Part shown: one piece after another, positions 1 to 8,236 of the stretch
Layout of the letters: each line of letters begins with the position of its first letter
Position numbering within the stretch: position 1 is the first letter of the stretch
Notes under the pieces: model-generated
Database searches by the model: none
Told to the model about the DNA's origin: nothing
What the model saw: the letters and a program-made list of their open reading frames with translations, nothing else
Position numbers and translations under genes: made by a program
Assembly: GCA_016928235.1 (NCBI GenBank)
Contig: JAFGLD010000286.1
Coordinates: 1 to 40,753 of the forward strand
From: Anaerolineae bacterium
GTDB taxonomy: Bacteria; Chloroflexota; Anaerolineae; Aggregatilineales; UBA3940
DNA: 40,753 bases
Reading direction: 5' to 3'

Positions 1-13
1 CAAAAAAGATCAT

Positions 14-66
14 GATCTTTTTCCGAAAACTTCTCGATCTTTTTCAAAAACATCTCGATCTTTTTC
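14..66. repeat. Three-copy short tandem repeat with phased T/A tracts
   Basis: Three exact copies of gatctttttc at 14-23, 36-45 and 57-66, with A-runs at about 26-29 and 46-50. The second and third copies share the longer core tctcgatctttttc. The spacing of 21-22 bases, about two helical turns, with A-runs between, is what is expected of intrinsically curved DNA. Its role is unknown. Confidence 0.6.
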
Positions 67-130
67 TCGGCTTGCCAAATCTGCTGCACATCAATCCAAA
101 TGGCAAATGACCTTAAGTTGACAGTTATGA

Positions 131-190
131 CCCATTATCTTTTACCCATTTACCTTTTTCGAATGGGTGAAAATTCACTTGGCGAACTAT
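131..190 (+). repeat. Dispersed ~60-bp repeat, copy 1
   Basis: This stretch aligns with the reverse complement of 18039-18098. The shared blocks include attatcttttaccca, cgaatgggtgaaaa and gaactat. By eye roughly four-fifths of the positions agree, with one small indel. Both copies lie outside clear genes. No inverted ends were found. It may be a fragment of a degenerate insertion element, because the reverse reading of both copies keeps a peptide of the pattern FHPFxxGxWVKDN. Confidence 0.55.
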
Positions 191-522
191 ATACCGTGCA
201 AGCTCAGGGACCCGGGTTTCGACGATCCCGTTCAGGTAGCCCCATTCAAAGTGACGCTACATCCCTTCCGGTTTTATACTTTCCTATACAACAAGAAATG
301 TGTGGCAGGCAATGGGCTAAAGCTATATGTATTGCCGCCTCAGTTCACGCATATTCGCGAACACGGTAGTTGTGCGCGGCAAAAAACTGATCACTGCTCA
401 CCTATCAATGTTAAAAACTTGATCATCGAGTGCAAACTAAAACTCGTCACTCATCACTCAAAGCTGTCAAGCAGTCGGCACCAATCACTGAATAGTTACC
501 ATCTTTCCAGATCAGCGAACAC

Positions 523-2400
523 TCATCCCCCACAAGTCTTGTCAGGGTCAAAGTACCACTCGGCGAGGTTCCAGGTCAGCGGCTCGTAGGGAACAGGATC
601 GAAACCACAGACATAAGGGGCAGCAGCAGCCAGGCGTGGCCGGAAGAAGAGGGGGATCACCGGCTCATCAGCAGCAAACAGCCCCTGCTGGTTGGCATAC
701 CCGCCTTGCCGCGCTGCGATATCGAAGGACAGGTTGGCCTGCACAATGGCCAGATCAGCCTGTTCGTTGCACCAACCCGAATAATTCTGCCCCTGATAAC
801 CGTTTCCGGCATTCGGAACGTTGCCGGGAGCCAGCCGCTCGATCATCTGTTCAGGCTTCAGCCAGCGAGACTCGAGCTGCCAGCGGTGCACAGGAACTCT
901 GTCTAACGGATGGAGAAAGACCTCCTCACCCAGCCAGAGATTGATCCCACCAGGGTCGGGGCGGGTGGCAGCGGCCAATAACGCCATATCGAAGTCTCGA
1001 TGCGTGATCGGGCCATCGGCGGCAAACAACGTGGCCGGTTCGACGGTCTGTACCTGGAGTCCGACGCCGATCTGGGCCAGATCGCTGCGCAGCTTCTCGG
1101 CGATGGGTGCCCGAATGGCATCGTAGGTAGTCAGCAAAACAGGGGCTAAGGGAACACCTTCCTCAACTGTCCACGCGCCGCGCTCGCAAGCGTATATTCC
1201 CCCTTCCCCATGATACTCGCGTACACCATCGCCATCCCGATCGACCCAGCCCGCCTGCTCCAACAGCGCGGCAGCCTTAGCAACATCAAAGGCAATCGGC
1301 GTTGACGCACTGTAAGCCCAATGGTCGGCAGGCAGCCAGCTATCTGAGACCGCCGCCGTCCCCTGCCAGAGCTGCTGAGTTAAAGCAGCCCGGTCGAAAG
1401 CACCGGCCAGGGCCTGGCGGACACGGGAATCGGCAAAATAGGGTACACGCTCGGCAAACAGGCCGGGATATGTGTTGAAAGCCACATAATCCCAGACCGG
1501 CCCCGGCCAGGAATAGTCCCACACAAGACCGCCGGACTGAGCGGCTGACCAGGCAGGTAGCTGCTCAATAGACAGGCTGTCATCCAGTATCACATCACAG
1601 CCGCCACCTTCCAGCTCCGGCATCAATTGTGCCGGATCGGAGACCGCTCGGAAACGCACCACCGGGATCAAAGGAGCCGATACAGCGTGGGGATTGGCAT
1701 TCAGTAAGATGGAATCGCCGGTTTGCTCAGCAACAAAGTAAGCTCCCAGTGTTGGGCTCGACAGGTAGGCATAGGGGCCATAAGACTGGCCCTCAGCAGA
1801 CAGAGCGGCGCCTACAACATGCGTTGGCAGCGGCGGCAGCGGTGGAACATAGGGATATTCTGCTCCGGCAGCCAGCGTGACCAATACCGTCATATCATCA
1901 CCTTCCCGAGCATCCAACACTTCGAAGGCCGGATCAGAAGACGATACAGGAAGCTGTAGGCCCAACAACACATCGGCGGTCTTGAATGGCTCACCGTCCG
2001 ACCAGACCAGATCGGCGCGATAGCGCAGGGTGATGGTGAGCGTGCCATCCTCGTTGCGACGCAGCGTGCCACCGGCCTCATCAGGCAGATCGGTCAGCAG
2101 CGCGCCTGCCTCGGCAAGATAATCTTTGCCATAAACAGCTGATGAGGGCCAGATCGCCCAGCCAATCGACCGACCAAGCTGTGAGGTCGACAACGACACA
2201 GGATCGAGCGGGCTGCCAGCGCAGATTACCAGCTCAGGCTTGTAGGGCGCAGGGGTAGCCGTCGGACTAGGTTCAAGGGTAGGCTCTTCAGGCATCGATG
2301 TGAGGGTAACGGTAGGTGCCGGGCTACAAGCAACCAACATTGCCACCGCGACAACCGTACAGATCATGCAATTGGATAGTTGATATCTGATAGATGACAT
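523..2400 (-). CDS. Family 5 extracellular solute-binding lipoprotein (peptide/nickel-type ABC transporter)
   Basis: A 625-residue protein with a lipoprotein signal peptide. A hydrophobic stretch ends in LVAC-S, so Cys25 is the likely lipidated residue, followed by a Pro/Thr/Ser-rich linker to about residue 52. The rest resembles the SBP_bac_5 (DppA/OppA) fold: an early segment with LVWSDGEPFKTADVL, a central region with FADSRVRQALAGAFDRAAL, the family-typical GWVDRDGDGVREY loop and a C-terminal region with DEPVIPLFFRPRL. Such proteins capture oligopeptides or similar ligands outside the membrane for an ABC importer. No permease or ATPase genes are adjacent, so the substrate and the partner transporter are unknown. 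The length is normal for the family, and the ATG start is supported by the signal peptide. Confidence 0.88.
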   Translation of the reverse strand: MSSIRYQLSNCMICTVVAVAMLVACSPAPTVTLTSMPEEPTLEPSPTATPAPYKPELVICAGSPLDPVSLSTSQLGRSIGWAIWPSSAVYGKDYLAEAGALLTDLPDEAGGTLRRNEDGTLTITLRYRADLVWSDGEPFKTADVLLGLQLPVSSSDPAFEVLDAREGDDMTVLVTLAAGAEYPYVPPLPPLPTHVVGAALSAEGQSYGPYAYLSSPTLGAYFVAEQTGDSILLNANPHAVSAPLIPVVRFRAVSDPAQLMPELEGGGCDVILDDSLSIEQLPAWSAAQSGGLVWDYSWPGPVWDYVAFNTYPGLFAERVPYFADSRVRQALAGAFDRAALTQQLWQGTAAVSDSWLPADHWAYSASTPIAFDVAKAAALLEQAGWVDRDGDGVREYHGEGGIYACERGAWTVEEGVPLAPVLLTTYDAIRAPIAEKLRSDLAQIGVGLQVQTVEPATLFAADGPITHRDFDMALLAAATRPDPGGINLWLGEEVFLHPLDRVPVHRWQLESRWLKPEQMIERLAPGNVPNAGNGYQGQNYSGWCNEQADLAIVQANLSFDIAARQGGYANQQGLFAADEPVIPLFFRPRLAAAAPYVCGFDPVPYEPLTWNLAEWYFDPDKTCGG

Positions 2401-2498
2401 TTTAGTATTCGGCCCTGGTCTGAGTATTTCGATAGCAAATGGTCAGATGGTTGTTTTTCGTGTGCATGAATCGCTCATGACAAACCGGCTACCTCCGA

Positions 2499-3515
2499 TC
2501 AGCCCTTCAGTCGCTTGCCGTACTGAGCCTCGTAATACTGCTGATACTCACCGCTCTTGATCTTGCGCCACCACCATTCGTTTGATTTATACCAGCTCAC
2601 CGTGCGCTCAAGAGCTTCATCGAAGCCAACTTCGGGTTTCCAGCCAAGCCGGCGACTCTTGCTGTTATCGAGCGCGTAGCGGCGATCGTGACCTGGGCGA
2701 TCTTCGACAGGCCGGATCAGCGATGCCGGCTTATCGAGTAGCCTCAGCAGCATGTGTACAACATCGATATTGTGCTGCTCGTTCTCGCCGCCGATATTAT
2801 AAGCCTCGCCGGGTCGGCCGTTCTGAAGCACTGCATCGATCCCCGCGCAATGATCATCGACATACAGCCAGTCGCGCACCTGCTTACCGTCACCGTAAAG
2901 AGGAAGCGGTTGATCCTCCAGAGCGTTGGTGATGAAAAGCGGCAGGACTTTCTCAGGATATTGATACGGGCCAAACGTATTGCTGCCCCGCGTGACGATG
3001 GTGTGCATCCCATAAGTGACGTGATAGGCACGAGCCATCAGATCACCGCTGGCCTTGCTGGCCGCGTAGGGACTATTGGGCTCGATGGGATCGCCTTCTT
3101 CGAAAGCGCCTTCAGGGATCGAGCCATAGACTTCATCGGTGCTGACCTGCAGAAAACGCTCGATGCCATGCTTGCGGCTCTCTTCCAGCAAGACATAGAC
3201 TCCCATCACATTGGTATGGACAAAAGCATCGGGATCGAGGATGCTGCGGTCAACATGAGTCTCGGCAGCAAAATTCACGATGGTATCGATGCGGTTGAAT
3301 TCCAGCGCACGAGCCACCGAGCCGTGCTCGGCGATATCGCCTTGTAGGAATTTGTAGCGAGAATCCTGCGAAAACGGCTCCAGGTTATCAGGGTTGCCGG
3401 CATAGGTCAATTTATCGTAAACGACAATCTGGATGTCAGGATACTTGTCGAGCATGTACCGGACAAAGTTGCTACCGATAAAACCCGCGCCGCCACAGAT
3501 GAGTAGATTCTTCAT
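2499..3515 (-). CDS. rfbB: dTDP-glucose 4,6-dehydratase
   Basis: A 338-residue extended short-chain dehydrogenase. The N-terminal NAD-binding motif is GGAGFIGS (8-15). The family signature STDEVYGS (125-132) supplies the catalytic Thr and the Asp-Glu pair, and Tyr150 with Lys154 in YAASK form the rest of the active site. It converts dTDP-glucose to dTDP-4-keto-6-deoxyglucose, the branch-point precursor for rhamnose and other deoxysugars of surface glycans. The start has a good ribosome site, GAGGGG six bases upstream. The companions rmlA, rmlC and rmlD are not in the window. A UDP-sugar dehydratase of the same superfamily is possible, but the residues TDEVYG and the overall length favour RmlB. 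Confidence 0.93.
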   Translation of the reverse strand: MKNLLICGGAGFIGSNFVRYMLDKYPDIQIVVYDKLTYAGNPDNLEPFSQDSRYKFLQGDIAEHGSVARALEFNRIDTIVNFAAETHVDRSILDPDAFVHTNVMGVYVLLEESRKHGIERFLQVSTDEVYGSIPEGAFEEGDPIEPNSPYAASKASGDLMARAYHVTYGMHTIVTRGSNTFGPYQYPEKVLPLFITNALEDQPLPLYGDGKQVRDWLYVDDHCAGIDAVLQNGRPGEAYNIGGENEQHNIDVVHMLLRLLDKPASLIRPVEDRPGHDRRYALDNSKSRRLGWKPEVGFDEALERTVSWYKSNEWWWRKIKSGEYQQYYEAQYGKRLKG

Positions 3516-3857
3516 GCGTTACCCCTCGATGTTTCGATATGCAATTTTAAGGTTTCAACAAACGCCGGGTCAACTGTGAACGACCGGCCATAGCGGAGGG
3601 ATTGTAACCGGAAAAGGGGCAATTAGCACATTAACCAGCACGCCGGAACATGCACTATGTCCTTCCTCCTACCGCCGTCGCTTCCTGGGCTTGCTCGCCT
3701 TGCAGCAATTCCCGGTTTGGCAGAGAGGGAAAAAGAAGAGGTAGAATCCAGGGAAATAATGACACAAGATGAATAAAAAGGACAGCAGGAAAGCAGGTGA
3801 AGAGAGGGACGGATAGAGAAAAGGACAATATTTTCGGCAAGTGGGCTGTTTGAGACC
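3516..3857. other. Intergenic region between rfbB and transposase remnant
   Basis: About 340 bases without a gene. The left part should contain the leader and promoter of the minus-strand dehydratase, but I could not identify convincing -35/-10 boxes. The right part (about 3715-3840) is purine-rich on the plus strand and may be non-coding flank of the old insertion element, although no terminal inverted repeat was found. Confidence 0.35.
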
Positions 3858-4166
3858 ATGCGGGTGGGGTTCAAGCGGGTAAAAGATAATCGGTCAGCCA
3901 ACACCAGCATCAAGATGATTGATGCGTTGATGTCTGGATTTGCCATGTTTTCATTGAAGGACAGCTCGATGCTGGAATTTGATGAGCGTCGGGCAAAGGA
4001 TGAGAATCTAAAACAGGTATATGGAATGGAGAAGATACCTGGCGACACGCAAATGAGGGAGATCTTGGATGCGGTAGAACTGGGCGATATCAGACCGGTG
4101 TTCAAGATGGTTGTGGAACAGCTTGAAGCAGAAGAGCAACGCAACACTCGTATTGTTACCAACTGA
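3858..4166 (+). pseudogene. Transposase N-terminal remnant (IS4-like DDE family)
   Basis: This 102-residue frame matches the N-terminal region of a DDE transposase family. The recognisable pattern is DALMSGFAMFSLKD, then FDERR, NLKQVYGMEKIPGDTQMR and ILDAVELGDIRPVFK. Full-length members run to several hundred residues with the DDE catalytic core further on. Here the similarity stops after about residue 90, and the frame ends at 4166 with no catalytic domain, so it cannot be an active enzyme. No C-terminal part was recognised in the next 500 bases. The family assignment is from memory of this motif pattern and should be treated as approximate. Confidence 0.7.
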
Positions 4167-4708
4167 AAGTACAGCCAGGGACATACGCTGCGCATGACCT
4201 ACTCCTGGTTTGCTCGGAGTGGGGTTTGCCCAATTTGCTCCGGCAAACGCACCGTAGACAGTCAGAAAGGAAAATGATTGGCAGCAGACAGCCTAAGTTG
4301 CCGCATCCTGAGTCCTATTTCTTCAGCACCTTCAAGGGATCTTGTATTATCCATCACACCACACCACTGGCTACACCGGACCTCTCAGAAACCTTGAGGA
4401 TCGCAAACCTGGGAATTGCGCGATACGGCCACCCGGCCTATACTTCGACAAACAATGATGAGTAGACTTTACCGGAAATAACGGAGTTACACATAAAATA
4501 AGCCAGATTTTACCTATAGCATGCCCATTGCCAATAAAGTCTGCTATATTTTTGGTTTTTGTTTCTCGGTTATCAGTTCTTGGTTATCAGGCCATGGGTT
4601 CCCAGATCAGCATATCGTTGCTGGTTCGTGAGGAAACACCCTGAGCTAACCGCTAAAAACTAAGAACCAACACCTTTTCTTTCCGCCATCGCGGGAGGGC
4701 AAACCAGT
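4167..4708. other. Intergenic region upstream of TolB-like gene
   Basis: About 540 bases with no supportable gene. The 79-codon frame at 4226-4465 matches nothing known to me. At about 4567-4600 there are two copies of ggttatcag about 15 bases apart, a type of low-complexity repeat that can form weak inverted pairs with the ctaaccgctaaaaactaagaacc stretch near 4650. The right end holds the ribosome site for the 4709 gene. Confidence 0.4.
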
Positions 4709-6601
4709 ATGAAGAATCGACTGTTCATTGTGATTGTTGCCTTGACTTTGGTCACATTGGCCTGTAATCCGTTGCAATCGGGGAGCAGTCCTACTATTGT
4801 GTCGGCATCCCCCACCCCACCGCCGATCCCGACTCGGCCACCGCTCACCCCTACCACTGTGAGCACACCGGAACCGGCATCAGAAGAGCCATCCGCATCT
4901 ACAGGACAGCAGACAGTTTCCCTCTTGTATGGATCGATGCGTGGTGCACAACCTGGCCTTTACTATCTCACATCCGACGGCCAGTTCAGCTCATCGTTGG
5001 AGCTGGGCGATGCGCATCAGCACACAGCATGGCCTGATGTCTCGCCTGACGGCTCCAAGATTGCCTTCGTATCGATGACGAGTACCCTCCAGATCATCGG
5101 CATTTTTGTTCTCGATCACGCTGATGACACTATCTTTCAGGTGACACAGGGCGATGGAACAAATCCCAGTTGGTCACCGGATGGCACGCGCCTTGCCTAT
5201 ACCTGTAACAATGGCACGGATGTGTGCGTCATTAACATCGACGGGACTGAGCAAGCCAACCTGACCGCCGATAGTGAGCGAATGGAAAGCTACCCGGACT
5301 GGACAATGGATGGCCGGATCGTGTTTATGTCAAACCGGGATGTTTCAGACAAAGGGCGCTACAGCGAGCTCTACATCATGAATCCGGATGGCACGGGCGT
5401 CGCACTGCTGACACACGACGAGAAGGCCTACAATGCCAACCCGTCTGTCTCACCCGACGGCACACGTATTGTCTACGAATCGGATCGCGATGTCGCCAAT
5501 AAGTCCGAAATCTACATTATGAACATCGACGGAAGCGACAACGTCCGGATTACAACGGATGATTCCTGGAATCAAAATCCAGTATGGGCACCGGATGGAC
5601 ATTCTCTCCTCTTTGCAATGAGCGGCGGCGACGGCAACATCGACCTCTATACAATCAACCTCGATGGCAGCAACAAATTCCGCCTGACACAAAATGTCGG
5701 CGAAGATGGCGGTTTGCGTTTAGGTCATACCTGGCTGCCGGAACCGATCGGCGTTGAGAACATCAAGCGAGAGGCTGAGAGCAGTTTCGCTATCAGCCTA
5801 CCGACTGGTTCTGGTGCTACATCGAATGGCTTATTGTTCGCTGCCAACTCATTCAACTGCCCATCTTGTCTGGAAGCAGGGATCTACTTTGTCACTTTCG
5901 ATGGTGCCAACCTGGTTAAGCTGCCAGTCAGTGGCTTCTACCCGGCCTGGGCTCCTGATTTTACGCGCTTTGCTTTTGTTCAGAATGGCGAGTTATACAT
6001 TGCCAACGCTGATGGATCTTCACCAACTCAGCTTACACACTCATTCCTCGGTCTGTCATCGCTAGATTGGAGCGACGATGAAAAGCAAATTCTGGCTAAC
6101 TGCATGCCATATGGCCAACACGACGCCTGTCTGATCGATACAGAGACCGGCCTGGTCAGGAACATCACCGAAGACATCACCCATGGTTCAGGCATACCTT
6201 ACCCCTCTTGGTTTAGCTCAGATCGCATCCTGATCGGCGCCGTCCTACTCGACCCGCTAGGAGTCCAGATCAGCACTGTCTTCACACCTGGACGAGCATC
6301 GCCAGATGGCACCCGATATGCAGCTATTCTCAAGAAACAGCTTGTCATCATGAATCCTAATGGTTCAGATCAAAATAAGCTCACCAGCGATCCTACCACT
6401 AAGGGCTTTCCCATCTGGTCGCCTGATGGCTCACTGGTCTTTTATTCGGTTGCCTCAGGCGATGGACACCTGTACCTATGGGCATCACGGGCTGATGGTG
6501 CCAACCCACCTTATCAATTGGTTGCTAGGCCTATTGGGCCAGGGCCATTAGAGCGGCCCGAAGTCATCGACACATGGTATGGATATAGCTGGGCACCGTG
6601 A
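4709..6601 (+). CDS. TolB-like PD40 beta-propeller lipoprotein
   Basis: A 630-residue exported lipoprotein. The signal peptide ends at TLAC-N, so Cys19 is the lipidation site, followed by a Pro/Thr/Ser linker. The body consists of WD40-like PD40 repeats of the type WSPDGTRLAY. I count about ten, five in each half, and each half begins with a related strand (LLYGSMRGAQPGLYYL and LLFAANSFNCPSCLEAGIYF). This suggests two tandem six-bladed propellers. PD40 proteins usually bind proteins or peptides, and no enzyme motif is visible. The start has GGAGG ten bases upstream. The gene stands alone on the plus strand and is followed by a hairpin at 6634-6672. A true TolB role is unlikely, because no Tol/Pal genes are present. 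Confidence 0.85.
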   Translation: MKNRLFIVIVALTLVTLACNPLQSGSSPTIVSASPTPPPIPTRPPLTPTTVSTPEPASEEPSASTGQQTVSLLYGSMRGAQPGLYYLTSDGQFSSSLELGDAHQHTAWPDVSPDGSKIAFVSMTSTLQIIGIFVLDHADDTIFQVTQGDGTNPSWSPDGTRLAYTCNNGTDVCVINIDGTEQANLTADSERMESYPDWTMDGRIVFMSNRDVSDKGRYSELYIMNPDGTGVALLTHDEKAYNANPSVSPDGTRIVYESDRDVANKSEIYIMNIDGSDNVRITTDDSWNQNPVWAPDGHSLLFAMSGGDGNIDLYTINLDGSNKFRLTQNVGEDGGLRLGHTWLPEPIGVENIKREAESSFAISLPTGSGATSNGLLFAANSFNCPSCLEAGIYFVTFDGANLVKLPVSGFYPAWAPDFTRFAFVQNGELYIANADGSSPTQLTHSFLGLSSLDWSDDEKQILANCMPYGQHDACLIDTETGLVRNITEDITHGSGIPYPSWFSSDRILIGAVLLDPLGVQISTVFTPGRASPDGTRYAAILKKQLVIMNPNGSDQNKLTSDPTTKGFPIWSPDGSLVFYSVASGDGHLYLWASRADGANPPYQLVARPIGPGPLERPEVIDTWYGYSWAP

Positions 6602-6633
6602 TCGACAGATAACTTCATGGTGGGGATGTTCAG

Positions 6634-6672
6634 AGGCGGGCAGGGAGACAACAGGTATTTCCCAGCCCGCCT
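6634..6672 (+). terminator. Hairpin after the PD40 lipoprotein gene
   Basis: AGGCGGGC-A-GGGA (6634-6646) pairs with TCCC-A-GCCCGCCT (6660-6672): eight base pairs, one A-A mismatch and four more pairs around a 13-base loop. It lies 33 bases after the stop codon. There is no strong T-run, so intrinsic termination is plausible but not certain. Its presence argues against the long upstream extension of the HNH reading frame. Confidence 0.55.
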
Positions 6673-6750
6673 TCTACGTTGCAGTCAATCAGAATTACCA
6701 ATCCCTCTACAACAATGCTGCCCAAATGAATATTGTGAGGGTGCACACAA

Positions 6751-6779
6751 TTGCACCGCTCTCGTCATAGTGGTAGAAT
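6751..6779 (+). promoter_or_regulatory. Candidate sigma-A promoter of the HNH gene
   Basis: TTGCAC at 6751-6756 and TAGAAT at 6774-6779 are separated by 17 bases. Four of six and five of six positions fit the consensus. It lies about 60 bases before the chosen start codon of the HNH gene. This is pattern matching only. Confidence 0.4.
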
Positions 6780-6838
6780 CCCGCCAGCGTGCAATAGAGG
6801 ATCAGACAAAGACACTGACAATGCAGCAGGAGAACCCG

Positions 6839-7342
6839 GTGAACGAGCCGGTTTTGGTGTTGAACGCCAACTACGAGCCATTACATATCTGTACCACTAA
6901 GCGAGCCGTCGGCCTGATGATGACCGGCAAAGCGGAATTGCTACTTGATGGACGAGGCATCATCAGAACTGCCTCGTCGTCTTATCCGCGCCCTTCCATT
7001 GTCCGGCTCTCCTACATGGTACATCGCCCACACCCACGAGTAAAACTATCTAAAAGAGAGATTTTTCGCCGGGACAAATTCGTTTGCCAGTATTGCGGTG
7101 AACATTCGCCTGTCCTGACCATCGATCATGTGATCCCACGCCACCGTGGTGGTCGCCATACGTGGGAAAATCTTGTTGCTGCCTGCCCTACCTGCAATCG
7201 GCGAAAAGGTGGACGTACACCTCAAGAGGCAGCAATGCTCCTAAAGACACAACCAGTCGAGCCAAGGGCCTCAGCAGAATATCTTTTCGGCCGTCTGCTA
7301 GAAAATCATGATGAGTGGGCAACATACCTGCAAGGCTGGTAG
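6839..7342 (+). CDS. HNH endonuclease
   Basis: A 167-residue protein with an N-terminal NEPVLVLNANYEPLH block, a conserved opening for this stand-alone HNH family. The C-terminal HNH domain has Cys83 and Cys86 (CQYCG), Asp96-His97 (TIDHVIPR), Asn111 (WENLV) and a second zinc pair Cys116/Cys119 (CPTCNRRKGG). The family cleaves or nicks DNA with a beta-beta-alpha-metal active site, but the physiological substrate of this type is unknown. The GTG at 6839 is chosen because AGGAG lies six bases upstream and the protein then begins at the conserved block. ATG at 6821 in the same frame is an alternative without a clear ribosome site. The frame is open further upstream to 6617, but that part overlaps a hairpin and is not family-like. 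Confidence 0.85.
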   Translation: MNEPVLVLNANYEPLHICTTKRAVGLMMTGKAELLLDGRGIIRTASSSYPRPSIVRLSYMVHRPHPRVKLSKREIFRRDKFVCQYCGEHSPVLTIDHVIPRHRGGRHTWENLVAACPTCNRRKGGRTPQEAAMLLKTQPVEPRASAEYLFGRLLENHDEWATYLQGW

Positions 7343-7360
7343 CAAATGACCGATATTCAA

Positions 7361-7388
7361 AAGGGGATGACTATGTTGTCATCCCCTT
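7361..7388. terminator. Convergent terminator hairpin between HNH gene and hpf
   Basis: AAGGGGATGAC (7361-7371) pairs perfectly with GTCATCCCCTT (7378-7388) around the six-base loop tatgtt. It starts 18 bases after the HNH stop codon. The structure is symmetrical with no long T-run on either side. Confidence 0.65.
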
Positions 7389-7536
7389 GATGATCTTCTC
7401 GATACAGCAAACTCAACATCCCATAAAGACAGTAACTAACGAATGTGATTGCTCCCCGAAAAAACAGACAAACCTGGTGCAGTTGGGCATACATAAACCC
7501 CGATTGAAAGAAACCTTTCAAGCCCCACTGCCTGAG

Positions 7537-7583
7537 TGTTTCGCAGCATAGCCACAACTATGGGTTTGCTTACGCTGCGAAAT
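7537..7583 (-). terminator. Hairpin after hpf
   Basis: TTTCGCAGC (7537-7545) pairs with GCTGCGAAA (7575-7583), with a small inner ATAG/CTAT hairpin. It begins right after the hpf stop codon (7585-7587) in the minus direction. It could terminate the comF-hpf transcript or protect its 3' end. Confidence 0.5.
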
Positions 7584-7584
7584 A

Positions 7585-8142
7585 TTAGCCCATTTCGGGT
7601 ACCAACAAACCATAGTTGCCATCTTTTCGCTGATAGACGACGTTGACTCCTCCCGATTCCGCATTGACAAACACAAAGAAGTCATGGCCCAGTAATTCCA
7701 TCTGCTCCACAGCCTCTTCCTCGCCCATGGGCACAATGGAAAACCGCTTGCGCCGAATAACGCTCCCTGTATCCAACTCCCCCTCATCAAGCGCAACTGC
7801 TGTTTCGTAATCGGCAAAATCTTCCTGGAAATCATCACCTCGACGTTTGCGTTTGCCTTTATAACGTTCAATTTGACGATAGATTTTATCTACCACCGCA
7901 TCCACAGCCACAAACAGATCGTTTGTGCGTTCCTCAGCCCGAAGAATCGTGCCACGTATGTGCCGGACAGTAATCTGAGCGATCATACGATCGCCGGCAC
8001 GGTTCGATTTTTCCTCAGCAAGATCAACCCGGACCTCTGCAATATCAGGCATATAGCGATCCAGGCGGCCAATCTTCCGCTCGACATAGGACTGGATGCG
8101 GGATGAGATTGTGACATTGCGACCATGTATGTCCAGATTCAT
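7585..8142 (-). CDS. hpf: Ribosome hibernation promoting factor, long form
   Basis: A 185-residue protein with two domains. The N-terminal HPF/RaiA domain (about 1-105) has the usual MNLDIHGRNV start, the basic ribosome-binding helix and the DLFVAVDAVVDKIYRQIERYK segment. After an acidic linker, a C-terminal dimerisation domain (about 128-185) carries RRKRFSIVPMGEEEAVEQME, LGHDFFVFVNAE and VVYQRKDGNYGLLVP. Long HPF joins two 70S ribosomes into inactive 100S dimers in stress or stationary phase. The start has AAGGAG seven bases upstream. The gene follows comF by 94 bases, an arrangement common in several phyla. Confidence 0.95.
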   Translation of the reverse strand: MNLDIHGRNVTISSRIQSYVERKIGRLDRYMPDIAEVRVDLAEEKSNRAGDRMIAQITVRHIRGTILRAEERTNDLFVAVDAVVDKIYRQIERYKGKRKRRGDDFQEDFADYETAVALDEGELDTGSVIRRKRFSIVPMGEEEAVEQMELLGHDFFVFVNAESGGVNVVYQRKDGNYGLLVPEMG

Positions 8143-8236
8143 GTTAAGGCTCCTTCTAAGTTATATGAGATAACACAACGACAGGGCTTTATCCCAAGAC
8201 CAAGACCTCCCATCCACAAGAAGCTTCAGGGCTTCT

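Larger units (their letters stand above)
1..522. other. Non-coding region with phased A/T tracts
   Basis: No convincing gene is seen here. The decamer gatctttttc occurs at 14-23, 36-45 and 57-66, a spacing of 21-22 bases, and short A-runs lie between the T-runs, so A/T tracts recur about every helical turn. Positions 131-190 carry one copy of a dispersed repeat described separately. The short open frames in this stretch resemble no family I know. The segment lies downstream of the minus-strand lipoprotein gene that stops at 523, and I see no clear terminator hairpin for that gene. Confidence 0.5.

Noticed and set aside
3876..3897. Shared 14-mer gggtaaaagataat between the transposase remnant and the dispersed repeat at 18083-18096
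   Set aside because: A single 14-base match is expected by chance in a window this size, and the flanks do not align. I do not claim that the repeat derives from this element.
3623..4195. Minus-strand open frame of 190 codons over the transposase remnant
   Set aside because: Low-complexity Ser/Leu/Phe-rich composition with no family pattern, while the plus strand has recognisable transposase motifs.
4226..4465. 79-codon plus-strand frame upstream of the PD40 gene
   Set aside because: No motif, no ribosome site and unusual composition.
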